32,103 nucleotides of DNA from Lentisphaerota bacterium (GCA_015061665.1 SUWC01000036.1:1-32103), one strand, 5' to 3'; positions 1 through 8,248 are shown, counted from the first letter of the stretch. Made by a program: numbers and translations. Notes: generated by a model not told the origin, from the letters alone.

Positions 1-161
1 CTAAGGAGTCAGCCCCTCAGGGGGCGATGGTGAAACACGAGGCTTGCCTCGTGCATCAAGTTCGCCGAACTCGCATCAATGTGTTCCACGTCCCTTCCGA
101 ATCGCCGGAAGCATTGGCATCGGTATTCATCGCCACTTCGATCGCATACCAAGAAAGTTGA
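1..161 (+). CDS. 3' end of an unidentified protein-coding gene (partial)
   Basis: An open frame enters from the left edge with its first full codon at position 3 and stops at TGA 159-161, giving about 52 C-terminal residues that include HVPSESPEALASVFIATS. The composition looks protein-like, and the stop lies 9 nt before the next start codon, as expected for an upstream operon partner. The tail carries no recognisable motif, so the family is unknown. The alternative is that this is untranslated leader for the next gene; the uninterrupted frame up to the edge favours coding. Confidence 0.5.
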   Translation, partial: KESAPQGAMVKHEACLVHQVRRTRINVFHVPSESPEALASVFIATSIAYQES

Positions 162-170
162 GGTAGATAA

Positions 171-380
171 ATGGGTACAGGTCGTACACTTCGCAAAGAG
201 TCACATGTCCGTCCGTGCAAAACGCCGGCAGGCAAGGCTCGTAAAAACGCGGCGCAGCGTCGTCGTCTAGTCAAGTTTGGAATGGACGAGGCCACTGTCA
301 AGGCCATGGGCGATGAGGCAGTTCGCGTTCTCGTCCAGCGTCCCACCGTCGTCAAGAAGCTCGTCGCCAAGAAGGCGTAA
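171..380 (+). CDS. Small basic protein, 69 aa, function unknown
   Basis: The ATG at 171 follows a GAGG ribosome-binding site (about 160-163) with good spacing, so I take this as a real gene. The product is strongly basic. Its N-terminal half is rich in Arg/Lys (RKESHVRP, KTPAGKARKN, QRRRL) and is followed by a short helical stretch ending in a KKLVAKKA tail. Such composition suggests nucleic-acid or ribosome binding, which would suit the neighbours prmA and rplU/rpmA, but this is inference. There is no zinc-finger, signal peptide or membrane segment. I do not recognise the family. Confidence 0.6.
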   Translation: MGTGRTLRKESHVRPCKTPAGKARKNAAQRRRLVKFGMDEATVKAMGDEAVRVLVQRPTVVKKLVAKKA

Positions 381-416
381 TCGAGTCGGTCGGACGACTT
401 CGCTCGGCGCAGCGAG

Positions 417-1364
417 ATGAAAAAGCTTTTTTGCTCCGTAGACGAGCAGTTCGTGAGTCCCCTCTTCGAGGTTTTCGATGGAGGGGATTTCATTTTGTCC
501 TCATATCACGACATCGAGGAGCGCCAGACCCAGATACAGCTGTTCTTCCCCGACGAAGGGCAGTCCGAAGACGCAGGCCGCAGGCTTCGGGATGCGCTGT
601 CCATAGTCGGCGTCGATGCAGAGCTCAAGCTCGTCGACGTTCCTGACGAGGACTGGAAGCTGAGCTACAGGCGCCACTTCAAGACCGAGCGCATCGGGCG
701 CAGGCTTCTCGTAGTTCCAACATGGGAGCTGTCCGACGCCAAGCCATCGCCCTCCGACGTGGTTGTCACGCTCGACCCCGGGATGGCCTTCGGCACCGGC
801 AAGCATGAAACTACGCGCGCTTGCCTGGAGTATGTCGACGAACTGGCTCCAGAGCCAGGGGCTGCTCCAAGGTCCTTCCTGGACATGGGATGCGGCAGCG
901 GAATCCTCTCGATCGCAGCGGCAAAGCTCGGATACTCGCCTGTGGCGGGGTTTGACATCGATGCGGACGCAGTGGCCGCTTCGCGCGAAAACGCCGAGAT
1001 CAACGGAGTGCGCGTCGACTACCGCGAGTTCGCGCTCGGCAAGGGGGCTGTCACGCTCGACGAGTCCATAGAAGCCGCAAAAGGGCTCTACCCCGACCTC
1101 GCGCTGCAGGGCAGGGACTGCAAGTCTGGCCCGGGACAGGTCTTCGCGCCCTCAGACGTTGTCGTCGCAAACATACTCGGCCCGCTTCTGATAGCGTTTG
1201 CCGAGGAGATTGCAGGCTACGCAAAGGACAAGCTCGTCGTCTCCGGCATACTTACCGAACTTTACCCAGAAGTGGCCCAGGCGTTCGAAAAGCTAGGCTT
1301 TCGCGAGCTCACCCGCAGGACATACGGCGAGTGGACGTCCGCCCTATTGACGCGTCGAGCCTAA
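417..1364 (+). CDS. prmA: Ribosomal protein L11 methyltransferase PrmA
   Basis: Transfers methyl groups from S-adenosylmethionine to amino groups of ribosomal protein L11 in the cytoplasm. The 315-residue length fits the family. An N-terminal substrate-recognition region (about 1-100) with the motif EDWKLSYRRHFK precedes the Rossmann methyltransferase domain. Diagnostic motifs are DPGMAFGTGKHETT just before the SAM site, FLDMGCGSGILSIAAAK (SAM-binding motif I) and VVANILGPLL (motif IV region). The ATG at 417 lies 36 nt after the small basic gene, with only a weak GCGAG ahead of it. An internal stretch of about 35 residues (around LGKGAVTLDE to SGPGQVF) separates the SAM-binding strands from NILGPL and looks like a lineage-specific insertion. 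The last codons overlap the rplU promoter. Confidence 0.93.
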   Translation: MKKLFCSVDEQFVSPLFEVFDGGDFILSSYHDIEERQTQIQLFFPDEGQSEDAGRRLRDALSIVGVDAELKLVDVPDEDWKLSYRRHFKTERIGRRLLVVPTWELSDAKPSPSDVVVTLDPGMAFGTGKHETTRACLEYVDELAPEPGAAPRSFLDMGCGSGILSIAAAKLGYSPVAGFDIDADAVAASRENAEINGVRVDYREFALGKGAVTLDESIEAAKGLYPDLALQGRDCKSGPGQVFAPSDVVVANILGPLLIAFAEEIAGYAKDKLVVSGILTELYPEVAQAFEKLGFRELTRRTYGEWTSALLTRRA

Positions 1365-1376
1365 TTTTGATATACT
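1347..1376 (+). promoter_or_regulatory. Predicted sigma-70-type promoter of rplU-rpmA
   Basis: TTGACG (1347-1352) and TATACT (1371-1376) are separated by 18 nt. The -35 box lies inside the last codons of prmA. The predicted start near 1383 gives a leader of about 60 nt before rplU. Confidence 0.7.
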
Positions 1377-1393
1377 ATTATTTCCAGCTTTTC

Positions 1394-1413
1394 GTGGAGG
1401 GTTGTTTCTCCAC
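1394..1413 (+). promoter_or_regulatory. Leader hairpin ahead of rplU
   Basis: GTGGAG (1394-1399) pairs perfectly with CTCCAC (1408-1413) around an 8-nt loop in the rplU 5' leader, 30 nt before the start codon. Ribosomal protein operons are often autoregulated through leader structures; whether this one is a protein-binding site is inference. Confidence 0.35.
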
Positions 1414-1443
1414 AAGGAAAGCGGAAGAAAAGGAAAGAAAACA

Positions 1444-1758
1444 ATGGAAGCATACGCAGTTCTGGAAACCGGCGGCAAGCAGGTGCTTGTCCATGTCGGC
1501 GACAAGATCGAGATTGAAAAGATCGCGGTCGAAGCAGGTCAGGATGCCGTGCTGACGACGGTTTGCGCCGTGTCGGACGGAACGACCCTCAAGGTTGGCG
1601 CCCCCTATGTCGAGGGAGCTTCGGTCACGCTGGCCGTCGATGGAGTCAAGCGCGGCAAGAAGGTCATCAACTTCAAGGCGAAGCGCAGGAAGGGCGAGCG
1701 CCGGAAAGTCGGCCACCGCCAGTCGCTCACTGTTGCAACCGTCAAGGCAATCGCGTAA
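1444..1758 (+). CDS. rplU: 50S ribosomal protein bL21
   Basis: Large-subunit protein bL21, 104 residues, the usual length. It begins [13 protein letters not shown], matching the family signature in which a short strand is followed by TGGKQ, and ends with [14 protein letters not shown], the conserved basic 23S rRNA-binding tail. The frame is open from 1402, but the ATG at 1444 is chosen because it matches the family N-terminus and follows a purine-rich AGGAAAGAA stretch. It is co-transcribed with rpmA, which starts 13 nt after its stop, the classical L21-L27 pair. Confidence 0.97.
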   Translation: MEAYAVLETGGKQVLVHVGDKIEIEKIAVEAGQDAVLTTVCAVSDGTTLKVGAPYVEGASVTLAVDGVKRGKKVINFKAKRRKGERRKVGHRQSLTVATVKAIA

Positions 1759-1771
1759 GGAGGATTGAAAA

Positions 1772-2011
1772 ATGGCTACTTCCGCATCAGCTCGCAACGG
1801 ACGCGACTCCAACCCCAAGTATCTCGGCGTCAAGGCGTACGACGGCCAGTTCCTCACAGCCGGCTCGATCATCGTCCGCCAGCGCGGAACGAAGTTCCAT
1901 CCCGGCAAGAACGTCGGCCAGGGACGTGACTTCACGCTCTTCGCTCTCAAGGACGGCAAGGTCAAGTTCACGAAGGACGGCAAGGTCGTCACCATCGTCG
2001 AACAGGCTTGA
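1772..2011 (+). CDS. rpmA: 50S ribosomal protein bL27 with a short atypical N-terminus
   Basis: Large-subunit protein bL27, 79 residues. The core motif [14 protein letters not shown], the segment [19 protein letters not shown] and the GRDFTLFAL region are diagnostic. AAGGAGG precedes the ATG at 1772 with good spacing, so the start is firm. The N-terminal tail is [13 protein letters not shown]. Compared with the usual M-AHKK-x-GGSTRNGRDS arrangement it is about three residues shorter and lacks the His-Lys-Lys cluster that reaches towards the peptidyl-transferase centre. The gene is followed by an intrinsic terminator, so rplU-rpmA forms a bicistronic unit. Confidence 0.96.
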   Translation: MATSASARNGRDSNPKYLGVKAYDGQFLTAGSIIVRQRGTKFHPGKNVGQGRDFTLFALKDGKVKFTKDGKVVTIVEQA

Positions 2012-2033
2012 TTGGACGCCATGCGTCAAGGAG

Positions 2034-2068
2034 AAAGGGTTGCCTTCACAGCACGGCAACCCTTTTTT
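2034..2068 (+). terminator. Rho-independent terminator of rplU-rpmA
   Basis: GGGTTGCC (2037-2044) pairs perfectly with GGCAACCC (2055-2062). The stem is extended by AAA/TTT, has a 10-nt loop, and is followed by six T residues (2063-2068). It lies 26 nt after the rpmA stop codon. Confidence 0.93.
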
Positions 2069-2081
2069 CATACCCTCGGAC

Positions 2082-2110
2082 TAGACTTTACCCGTCCGTT
2101 TTGGTATACT
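2082..2110 (+). promoter_or_regulatory. Predicted promoter of secDF
   Basis: TAGACT (2082-2087), a 17-nt spacer and TATACT (2105-2110). The -10 is preceded by TGG, making an extended -10 (TGnTATACT). The predicted start is about 35 nt before the secDF ATG. It sits directly behind the rpmA terminator. Confidence 0.7.
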
Positions 2111-2151
2111 CCTTAAATAATCATCTGTCATAAGTTCAGAGGAAAACAGAA

Positions 2152-4743
2152 ATGTCGAAGGAATCGCTAGTTCGAAACAATATATGGAAATGGCTGTCAC
2201 TGGGCTTGATCGCCGCGGTCGCCGTTCATGTCACATACCCGCTGAAGGAGAAGATTCGCTATGGTCTCGATCTCAAGGGCGGCACCAGCTTTACGCTGGG
2301 AGTCGACACCGACAAGCTCGCAGACGACATCATTGCGGCCGATCCTTCGGTGACCAACATTCCCGGCGCGGTCGAGAGGAAGATCGAAGAGACGCTCAAG
2401 GGCTGCGACGACCGCATCGTTTCGGTCATCCGCAAGCGCGTCGACTCCATGGGCACGAACGAGCCCGTGATTCAGTCGCTTCCGAAGAAGCACCAGCTCG
2501 TCGTCCAGCTTCCCGGCGTCGATGCGGACGTCAGCAAGGCGGCTAAGGCCCGTCTCCAGAGCGCGGCGTTCCTTGAATTCCGTCTTACCCATCCGAAGGA
2601 CGACCAGCTCGTCGCCAAGCTCCTCGACAAGGATACGGCTCCCGAGGGCTACGTCAAGAAGGGCAACGGCTACGCCCGCGTAGCGAACTACTCCGAAATC
2701 GCAGCGACGCCCGGTCACACCGCTCGCGTCCAGGCGTTCGGCACGACGGACGACCGCTACCGCATGATGCTCGAGAAGAACGGCGACGGAACGTACTCCC
2801 CGCACTTCGTCTCGCGCAACCGCGAGCTTTCGGGCGACGAACTCGAGCGCGCCGGATGGGCGCGCGACGACCTTAAGGGCGGCTTCCAGGTCACCTTCGA
2901 ACTTACCTCCGAGGGCGGCCGCAAGTTCTCGCAGCTTACGCGCGCCTACAAGCCCAACGGCACCAAGAACCACACGGACAGGGGTCGCTGCCTTGCTATC
3001 ATCCTCGACGGCGAGCTTATCTCCGCTCCCCAGATCCAGTCCGAAATCGGCTCGTCCGGCGTCATCACGGGACGCTTCGACCTCCAGGGCGCGAAGCAGC
3101 TCGCGGACGACCTGAACGCCGGTGCGCTTCCCGCGCCGCTCAGGATCCTCGCCGAGAGCACCGTAGCCCCGACCGTCGGCGACGACGCGATTCGCTCGGG
3201 CATCTGGGCGGCTTCGATAGGCTTCCTCCTCGTCGCGGTGTTCATGTTCATCTACTACTTCTACGTCGGCCTTGTCGCTGACATCGCGCTTTTCCTCGAC
3301 GTCGTGCTTCTGCCTACGGCCCTTGTGGTCGTCGCGAACATCCTCGGCGTCTTCGCTCGCGATCCGTCGATGGGCGGTTCTGGCTCGATCCAGCTGCCGG
3401 TTCTTACGATGCCCGGTATCGCAGGCCTTGTCCTTACGCTCGGCATGGCGGTCGACGCGAACGTGCTGATCTTCGAGCGCATCCGCGAGGAGTTCCTTGG
3501 CGGGGCCAACGTCGGCTCGGCCGTCAAGAACGGCTACGCGCGCGCGTTCACCGCGATCTTCGACTCCAACCTCACGACGATCATCACGGGCATAATCCTC
3601 TTCGTCGTCGGCACGGGCCCTGTCCGCGGCTTCGCGATCATGCTTACTTCCGGTGTCGTCATCTCGATGTTCACGGCGCTCGTCGTAACGCGCCTCGTGT
3701 TCGACCACTGCACGAAGCCTGGCAGCACAAAGCCCTTCAAGATGCTTCAGTTCTTCAAGGAGCCGAAGTTCGACTTCATGAAGTTCGGCAAGTACACGAC
3801 CATCGCCTCCGCGGCGATCATCGCCGTCTCGCTCGCGATCTTCGGCATCCGCTTCATGGTCAACAGGGCGAGCGTTCTTGCCGTCGACCTCACGGGCGGA
3901 ACGTCCATCGTCTACGACATGACGCAGGACTCCGCCAAGCAGCCCTCCGTCGGCGAAATCCGCAAGGCCCTCAACGATTTCGACAACGCGGCCGTCATCC
4001 AGTACCAGACGGGCGTCGGCAACACGACGCTCCTCGTCAAGACCGGCGAGACGTCCGAGACCGCAAAGGGCAGCAAGGTCGAGAACCGCGACGTCGGCGC
4101 CCATGTCACGGGCCTGCTTTCCGCGAAGTTCCCCGAGGCCGGTTTCAAGACCGCGTCCGTCGAGGAAGTCGGTTCGATGGTCGGCAAGGACCTCAAGGAT
4201 TCCGGCACGAAGGCCGTCCTCTTCTCGCTTATCGCGATACTCGTCTACGTCGGCTTCCGCTTCAAGTTCGGATTCGGCCTCGGCGGACTCGTCGCGCTGG
4301 CGCACGACGCGCTCATCTCTCTCGGACTCTTCTCGCTGTGCGGGCGCCAAGTCTCGCTGATCGTGATCACCGCGCTTCTGACGATCATCGGCTACTCGAT
4401 CAACGATACCGTTGTCGTCTTCGACCGCATCCGCGAGCTCCTGAAGAAGGACGACCGCATGAGCTTCTACGATCTCTGCAACGCAGCGATCAACTCCTGC
4501 CTCTCGCGCACGGTCATAACGTCCGTCACGACGCTCTTCGCGGTCCTCGCCCTCTTCGCATTCGGCAACGGCTCGATCTTCGACTTCGCGCTCGTGATGC
4601 TCATCGGCGTAATCGCCGGCACCTATTCGTCCGTCTTCATCGCGACGCCCATCATGTTCTGGTGGTACCGCGGCAAGCGCCCCTCCTTCGACGAGAGCAA
4701 GGAGGGCTCCGAGCAGGCAGCCGAGCAGCCGGCAATCGGATAA
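2152..4743 (+). CDS. secDF: Protein translocase subunit SecDF (SecD-SecF fusion)
   Basis: Integral inner-membrane component that uses the proton-motive force to help SecYEG complete export of proteins. The 863 residues hold both halves. SecD (about 1-540) has TM1 near residues 12-30, then YGLDLKGGTSF, the periplasmic region with VIRKRVDSMGTNEPVIQ and LVVQLPGVD, and a five-TM block with MAVDANVLIFERIREE. SecF (about 545-863) starts with a new TM, LTGGTSIVYDM, and ends in a second five-TM block with GYSINDTVVVFDRIRE. The paired Asp residues in MAVDAN and SINDT correspond to the proton-relay positions. GAGG precedes the ATG. The C-terminal tail is acidic and Glu-rich. Fused SecDF is common in many phyla and is not itself unusual. 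Confidence 0.97.
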   Translation: MSKESLVRNNIWKWLSLGLIAAVAVHVTYPLKEKIRYGLDLKGGTSFTLGVDTDKLADDIIAADPSVTNIPGAVERKIEETLKGCDDRIVSVIRKRVDSMGTNEPVIQSLPKKHQLVVQLPGVDADVSKAAKARLQSAAFLEFRLTHPKDDQLVAKLLDKDTAPEGYVKKGNGYARVANYSEIAATPGHTARVQAFGTTDDRYRMMLEKNGDGTYSPHFVSRNRELSGDELERAGWARDDLKGGFQVTFELTSEGGRKFSQLTRAYKPNGTKNHTDRGRCLAIILDGELISAPQIQSEIGSSGVITGRFDLQGAKQLADDLNAGALPAPLRILAESTVAPTVGDDAIRSGIWAASIGFLLVAVFMFIYYFYVGLVADIALFLDVVLLPTALVVVANILGVFARDPSMGGSGSIQLPVLTMPGIAGLVLTLGMAVDANVLIFERIREEFLGGANVGSAVKNGYARAFTAIFDSNLTTIITGIILFVVGTGPVRGFAIMLTSGVVISMFTALVVTRLVFDHCTKPGSTKPFKMLQFFKEPKFDFMKFGKYTTIASAAIIAVSLAIFGIRFMVNRASVLAVDLTGGTSIVYDMTQDSAKQPSVGEIRKALNDFDNAAVIQYQTGVGNTTLLVKTGETSETAKGSKVENRDVGAHVTGLLSAKFPEAGFKTASVEEVGSMVGKDLKDSGTKAVLFSLIAILVYVGFRFKFGFGLGGLVALAHDALISLGLFSLCGRQVSLIVITALLTIIGYSINDTVVVFDRIRELLKKDDRMSFYDLCNAAINSCLSRTVITSVTTLFAVLALFAFGNGSIFDFALVMLIGVIAGTYSSVFIATPIMFWWYRGKRPSFDESKEGSEQAAEQPAIG

Positions 4744-4750
4744 TCGGACT

Positions 4751-6127
4751 ATGATCATAAATCCAAAAGACAACGTCGAGGTTCGCGAAGACGGACACAA
4801 GTACGCGCTTCGCGACATCTCGGCAGGTGAGAACATCATCAAGTACGGCATGCCCATCGGGCATGCCGTTGCGCCTATTGCGAAGGGCGAGCATGTTCAC
4901 GTCCACAACGTGAAGACCAATCTCGGCGAGGTGCTTGAGTATCGCTACGAGCCGGACTTCACCGACGTGGAGCGCAAGCCGGCGCCCATGATCAAGGCGT
5001 TCCGCCATCCAGACGGACGCGTCGGCATCCGCAACGACATCTGGGTCGTGCCGCTCGTCGGTTGCGTCAACCGCCTTGCAGAGCGCCTTGCGCAGTCCTG
5101 CGGCGGACTCTCGCTCCAGCATCCCTACGGCTGCTCGCAGATGGGAAAGGACCACGAGACGACGGCCAACATGCTTGCCGCCTTCGTGCGCCACCCGAAC
5201 GCAGGAGGCGTCCTCGTCGTTTCCCTTGGATGCGAGAACAACACGCTGGATAGCTTCAAGGTTCGCCTGGGGCTATCCCCGGAGGATACGGACGGCTCGA
5301 AGATCGGTCTCAACCTCCGCTTCCTTCGCGCACAGGACCCGGGCGATGAAATCGAGCGCGGCAAGGCGTTGATCGCCGAACTCCTTGAGGCCCGCCCGAA
5401 GGAACGCGTCGACGTGCCTGTTTCGGAACTCGTCGTCGGACTCAAGTGCGGCGGTTCGGACGGGTTCTCGGGCCTTACGGCGAACCCGCTTGTCGGTCGC
5501 TTCTCCGACTGGATGGCGGCGCGCGGCGGTTCGACGATCCTTACCGAAGTGCCTGAGATGTTCGGCGCCGAGACGCTCCTCATGAAGCGCTGCCGTTCGC
5601 GCTCCGTCTTCGACAAGTGCGTGAAGATGATAAACGACTTCAAGGACTACTACGCGTCCCACAACCAGGTCTGCTACGAGAATCCATCGCCTGGCAACAA
5701 GGCTGGCGGCATAACGACGCTTGAGGACAAGTCGCTTGGCTGCGTCCAGAAGGGCGGCAGCTCGCCTGTCGAGGACGTGCTTCTCTACGGAGAGCGCGTG
5801 AAGTGCCACGGACTTTCGCTCATGACGGGGCCTGGCAACGACCTTGTCGCCGCGACAGTCCTTGCCGCCGCCGGTGCGCACATGATCCTCTTCACGACTG
5901 GACGCGGCACGCCTTTCGGCTGCGTCGTCCCGACGCTGAAGGTCGCTTCCAACGACCGCCTCGCCGAGGCAAAGCCAAACTGGGTGGACTGGAACGCGAT
6001 GTCCAATCCAGACGTCGAGGACTTTGCGAAGAAGGTGATGCGCGTCGCCTCGGGCGAGGAGCTCGCAAAGAACGAGATCAACGGCGCCCAGGGAATAGCG
6101 ATATTCAAGGACGGCGTGACGCTCTGA
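4751..6127 (+). CDS. uxaA: Altronate dehydratase-like protein (UxaA/GarD family)
   Basis: Predicted D-altronate (or related aldonate/aldarate) dehydratase producing 2-keto-3-deoxy sugar acids, a cytoplasmic step of hexuronate catabolism. At 458 residues it carries an N-terminal SAF domain (about 1-95, with DNVEVREDGHKYALRD) and the UxaA/GarD catalytic domain. Family motifs are GRVGIRNDIWVVPLVGC, HPYGCSQ, VSLGCENN, GLKCGGSDGFSGLTANP, EVPEMFGAE and MTGPGNDLVAATVLAAAGAHM. Conserved Cys and Asp residues in these motifs match the metal-binding family core. It starts 8 nt after secDF with no clear ribosome-binding site, so translation may be coupled to secDF. A perfect hairpin lies about 95 nt into the gene. 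Altronate versus galactarate specificity cannot be settled from sequence alone. Confidence 0.85.
   Translation: MIINPKDNVEVREDGHKYALRDISAGENIIKYGMPIGHAVAPIAKGEHVHVHNVKTNLGEVLEYRYEPDFTDVERKPAPMIKAFRHPDGRVGIRNDIWVVPLVGCVNRLAERLAQSCGGLSLQHPYGCSQMGKDHETTANMLAAFVRHPNAGGVLVVSLGCENNTLDSFKVRLGLSPEDTDGSKIGLNLRFLRAQDPGDEIERGKALIAELLEARPKERVDVPVSELVVGLKCGGSDGFSGLTANPLVGRFSDWMAARGGSTILTEVPEMFGAETLLMKRCRSRSVFDKCVKMINDFKDYYASHNQVCYENPSPGNKAGGITTLEDKSLGCVQKGGSSPVEDVLLYGERVKCHGLSLMTGPGNDLVAATVLAAAGAHMILFTTGRGTPFGCVVPTLKVASNDRLAEAKPNWVDWNAMSNPDVEDFAKKVMRVASGEELAKNEINGAQGIAIFKDGVTL
4845..4869 (+). other. Strong perfect hairpin inside the uxaA coding region
   Basis: ACGGCATGCCC (4845-4855) and GGGCATGCCGT (4859-4869) form an 11-bp perfect GC-rich stem with an ATC loop, encoding YGMPIGHAV. 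No T-run follows, so it is not an intrinsic terminator. It could stabilise or attenuate the distal part of a secDF-uxaA transcript, or be a coding coincidence. Confidence 0.5.
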
Positions 6128-6188
6128 GCGTCCCTTCCTGCGCAGGCCGTATTGCATTGGGCTCGATGTAGTATTTTGTCCGTGGGTA

Positions 6189-6197
6189 TGCTATAAT
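6189..6197 (+). promoter_or_regulatory. Extended -10 promoter of the Mrp-like gene
   Basis: TGCTATAAT (6189-6197) is a perfect TGn-TATAAT extended -10, with no convincing -35 at the expected distance. The predicted start near 6204 leaves a leader of about 20 nt and rules out the TTG codon at 6201 as the start of the following gene. Confidence 0.7.
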
Positions 6198-6224
6198 ATC
6201 TTGAAACAAGGCAAGGAAAATACA

Positions 6225-7076
6225 ATGAGCGAATGCAATCATGACTGCGCAAGCTGCGCGTCGAAGAAGGAAGGCACATGCGGGGGCGAACAGGACTTCC
6301 GCGCGAAGGCGAACGAGGGATCCAACGTCAGGAAGGTCGTCGCCGTGATGAGTGGAAAGGGCGGCGTCGGCAAGAGCCTGGTCACCGAACTCCTCGCTGT
6401 CTGCGCGGCAAAGCGCGGACTCAAGGTCGGCGTGCTTGACGCAGACGTCACGGGGCCGTCCATCCCAACCGCCTTCGGCGTAACGGACAAGGCGCAGACG
6501 GACGGCACCAGCCTCTTCCCCATCGAGTCCTCCAAGCTCAAGGTGAAGGTGATGTCCATCAACCTCCTCGTCGAGAACCCGAACGATCCCGTCGTCTGGC
6601 GCGGACCGGTTCTCGCTGGCGTCGTGAAGCAGTTCTGGAGCGACGTTGCATGGGGCGATCTGGACGTCATGTTCGTCGACATGCCGCCTGGGACCGGCGA
6701 TGTTCCGCTTACCGTGTTCCAGTCGCTTCCCGTTGACGCCGCCGTTGTCGTGACTTCCCCGCAGGACCTCGTCGCGATGATCGTCGGCAAGGCGGTGCGA
6801 ATGGCCGACATGATGAAAATCCCCGTGAAGGGCCTCGTCGAGAACATGGCCAGCTTCAGGTGTCCGGACTGCGGGAAGGTCCATCGCATCTTCGGCGAGG
6901 GGAACGGAGAGGTCACCGCCGGAACGTACGGAATTCCAGAATACGTCTCGCTTCCGATCGATCCGGCGCTTGCGGCTTCGGTCGACGCCGGCAAGGTCGA
7001 GGAAGTCGACGCTTCAGCGCTGAACACGATCCTTGACGCAGTGCTTTCCTCAGCCAAGCCCGCTGAATCTAAGTGA
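6225..7076 (+). CDS. mrp: Mrp/Nbp35-type P-loop ATPase, iron-sulfur cluster carrier
   Basis: Cytoplasmic scaffold/carrier that assembles Fe-S clusters and passes them to apoproteins (Mrp/ApbC/Nbp35 family). 283 residues. The deviant Walker A motif MSGKGGVGKS lies at residues 42-51, with the signature Lys45 and catalytic Lys50. DVTGPSIP and MPPGTGD follow. The C-terminal CPDC pair (Cys213, Cys216) is the family's bridging cluster site. An N-terminal Cys group (Cys4, Cys8, Cys11, Cys19) resembles the ferredoxin-like cluster region of eukaryotic Nbp35 more than typical short bacterial Mrp, which usually has a DUF59 domain or nothing there. AAGGA precedes the ATG at 6225. It overlaps rsmB by one base (TGATG), so the two are co-translated. 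Confidence 0.9.
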   Translation: MSECNHDCASCASKKEGTCGGEQDFRAKANEGSNVRKVVAVMSGKGGVGKSLVTELLAVCAAKRGLKVGVLDADVTGPSIPTAFGVTDKAQTDGTSLFPIESSKLKVKVMSINLLVENPNDPVVWRGPVLAGVVKQFWSDVAWGDLDVMFVDMPPGTGDVPLTVFQSLPVDAAVVVTSPQDLVAMIVGKAVRMADMMKIPVKGLVENMASFRCPDCGKVHRIFGEGNGEVTAGTYGIPEYVSLPIDPALAASVDAGKVEEVDASALNTILDAVLSSAKPAESK

Positions 7077-8248
7077 TGAAGCGCAACTCAAGAAGGACGG
7101 CCGCGTTCATCGTGGCGAGATGGCTGGCGACGAAGCAGTTTCCGTCAGAAATGCTTCCCGACGGCGAGGATCGCGCATTCGTGCAGGACATGGTCTACAC
7201 GGTCGTGCGTCGGATGCGTCCGCTTCGCGCCGTTCTCGGCAAGCTCCTTCGGCAGTGGCCCAAGGGCGAGCTTGAGGCACTGCTCTACGTCGGGGCTGCG
7301 CAGATCCTCTACATGCCCGAGATCCCCGACTTCGCCTGCGTCAACGAAACGGTATCCGCCGCGCGCGAGTGCGAGAACCCGTCCATACCGAAGGTCGCGA
7401 ACGGAGTCCTCCGCAACCTCATACGCAGGCGCGCCGAGTTCGAGGACATGATTGCCAAGTCCCCGCTGGAGGAGCGCGAGAGCTTCCCCTCCGAGCTTGT
7501 GCGCCGCTGGCGCGCGCGCTATGGGGAGGAAGGCGCTGCGAAGCTATGCGCGTGGCACAACGAGCCAGCGGAGACGTATCTTGCATACCGCGACGGACGC
7601 TTCGAGAAGCTCGGGCGCGGGCGGAAGGTGTCCGAAGTGGACGGCTATTCGGACGGCCTGTTCATCGTTCAGGACCCAGGCACCGCGCTTGCGGTCGCTC
7701 TTGTCGACGCAAAGGCGGGTGACACAGTGCTTGACGCATGCGCGGCACCTGGCGGCAAGACGGTGCAGCTGGCGTGGCGCGGCGCGAACGTAGTCGCCTG
7801 CGACGTCAATCCGCAGCGCAGGCGCAGGCTGGAGGAGAACGTGGCGCGGCTTGGACTCGGTGGGTCCGTTCAAATCGGCGACTTGTCCGAGATTGAGTCG
7901 CAATCCCCCTGTCCCCGCTTTTCAAAGATCCTTGTCGACGCTCCGTGCAGCAACACGGGCGTGCTGAGGCGTCGTCCAGACGCGCGCTGGAACTGGAGCG
8001 TGGACAAGCTGTCCGCGCTCGTGCGGCTCCAGGCGGAGATTCTGGACCGCTGTGCGCGCCTTGCCGCGCCTGGGGGAAGCCTTGTCTACTCCACGTGTTC
8101 GAACGAGCCCGAGGAGAATGCGAAGCAGGTGGAGGCGTTCCTTGTCCGTCACCCCGACTTCGAGAAGGTAGAGGAGCGCGAGTCGGTCCCTCACGAAACG
8201 GGGCACGACGGCGCCTACGCATGCCTTTTGCGTAAGGCTCTTGCCTAG
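7076..8248 (+). CDS. rsmB: 16S rRNA (cytosine-967-C5)-methyltransferase RsmB
   Basis: Methylates C967 of 16S rRNA using SAM in the cytoplasm. 390 residues. An N-terminal NusB-like helical RNA-binding domain (about 1-135) is followed by the RsmB/NSUN methyltransferase domain, with VLDACAAPGGKT for SAM binding. The two catalytic cysteines are present: Cys291 in DAPCSNTG (covalent intermediate/release) and Cys341 in YSTCSNEPEEN. The C-terminal GHDGAYACLLRK fits the family's end. The ATG at 7076 overlaps the upstream stop (TGATG); an alternative GTG at 7073 would add one residue. No strong terminator follows. A short weak stem with a T-run at about 8258-8276 may suffice. Confidence 0.93.
   Translation: MKRNSRRTAAFIVARWLATKQFPSEMLPDGEDRAFVQDMVYTVVRRMRPLRAVLGKLLRQWPKGELEALLYVGAAQILYMPEIPDFACVNETVSAARECENPSIPKVANGVLRNLIRRRAEFEDMIAKSPLEERESFPSELVRRWRARYGEEGAAKLCAWHNEPAETYLAYRDGRFEKLGRGRKVSEVDGYSDGLFIVQDPGTALAVALVDAKAGDTVLDACAAPGGKTVQLAWRGANVVACDVNPQRRRRLEENVARLGLGGSVQIGDLSEIESQSPCPRFSKILVDAPCSNTGVLRRRPDARWNWSVDKLSALVRLQAEILDRCARLAAPGGSLVYSTCSNEPEENAKQVEAFLVRHPDFEKVEERESVPHETGHDGAYACLLRKALA

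Noticed and set aside
2197-4857. Long minus-strand open frame opposite secDF
   Set aside because: It mirrors a high-GC coding frame, is full of Arg/Glu/Asp runs, has no motif or ribosome-binding site, and the + strand gene is unambiguous.
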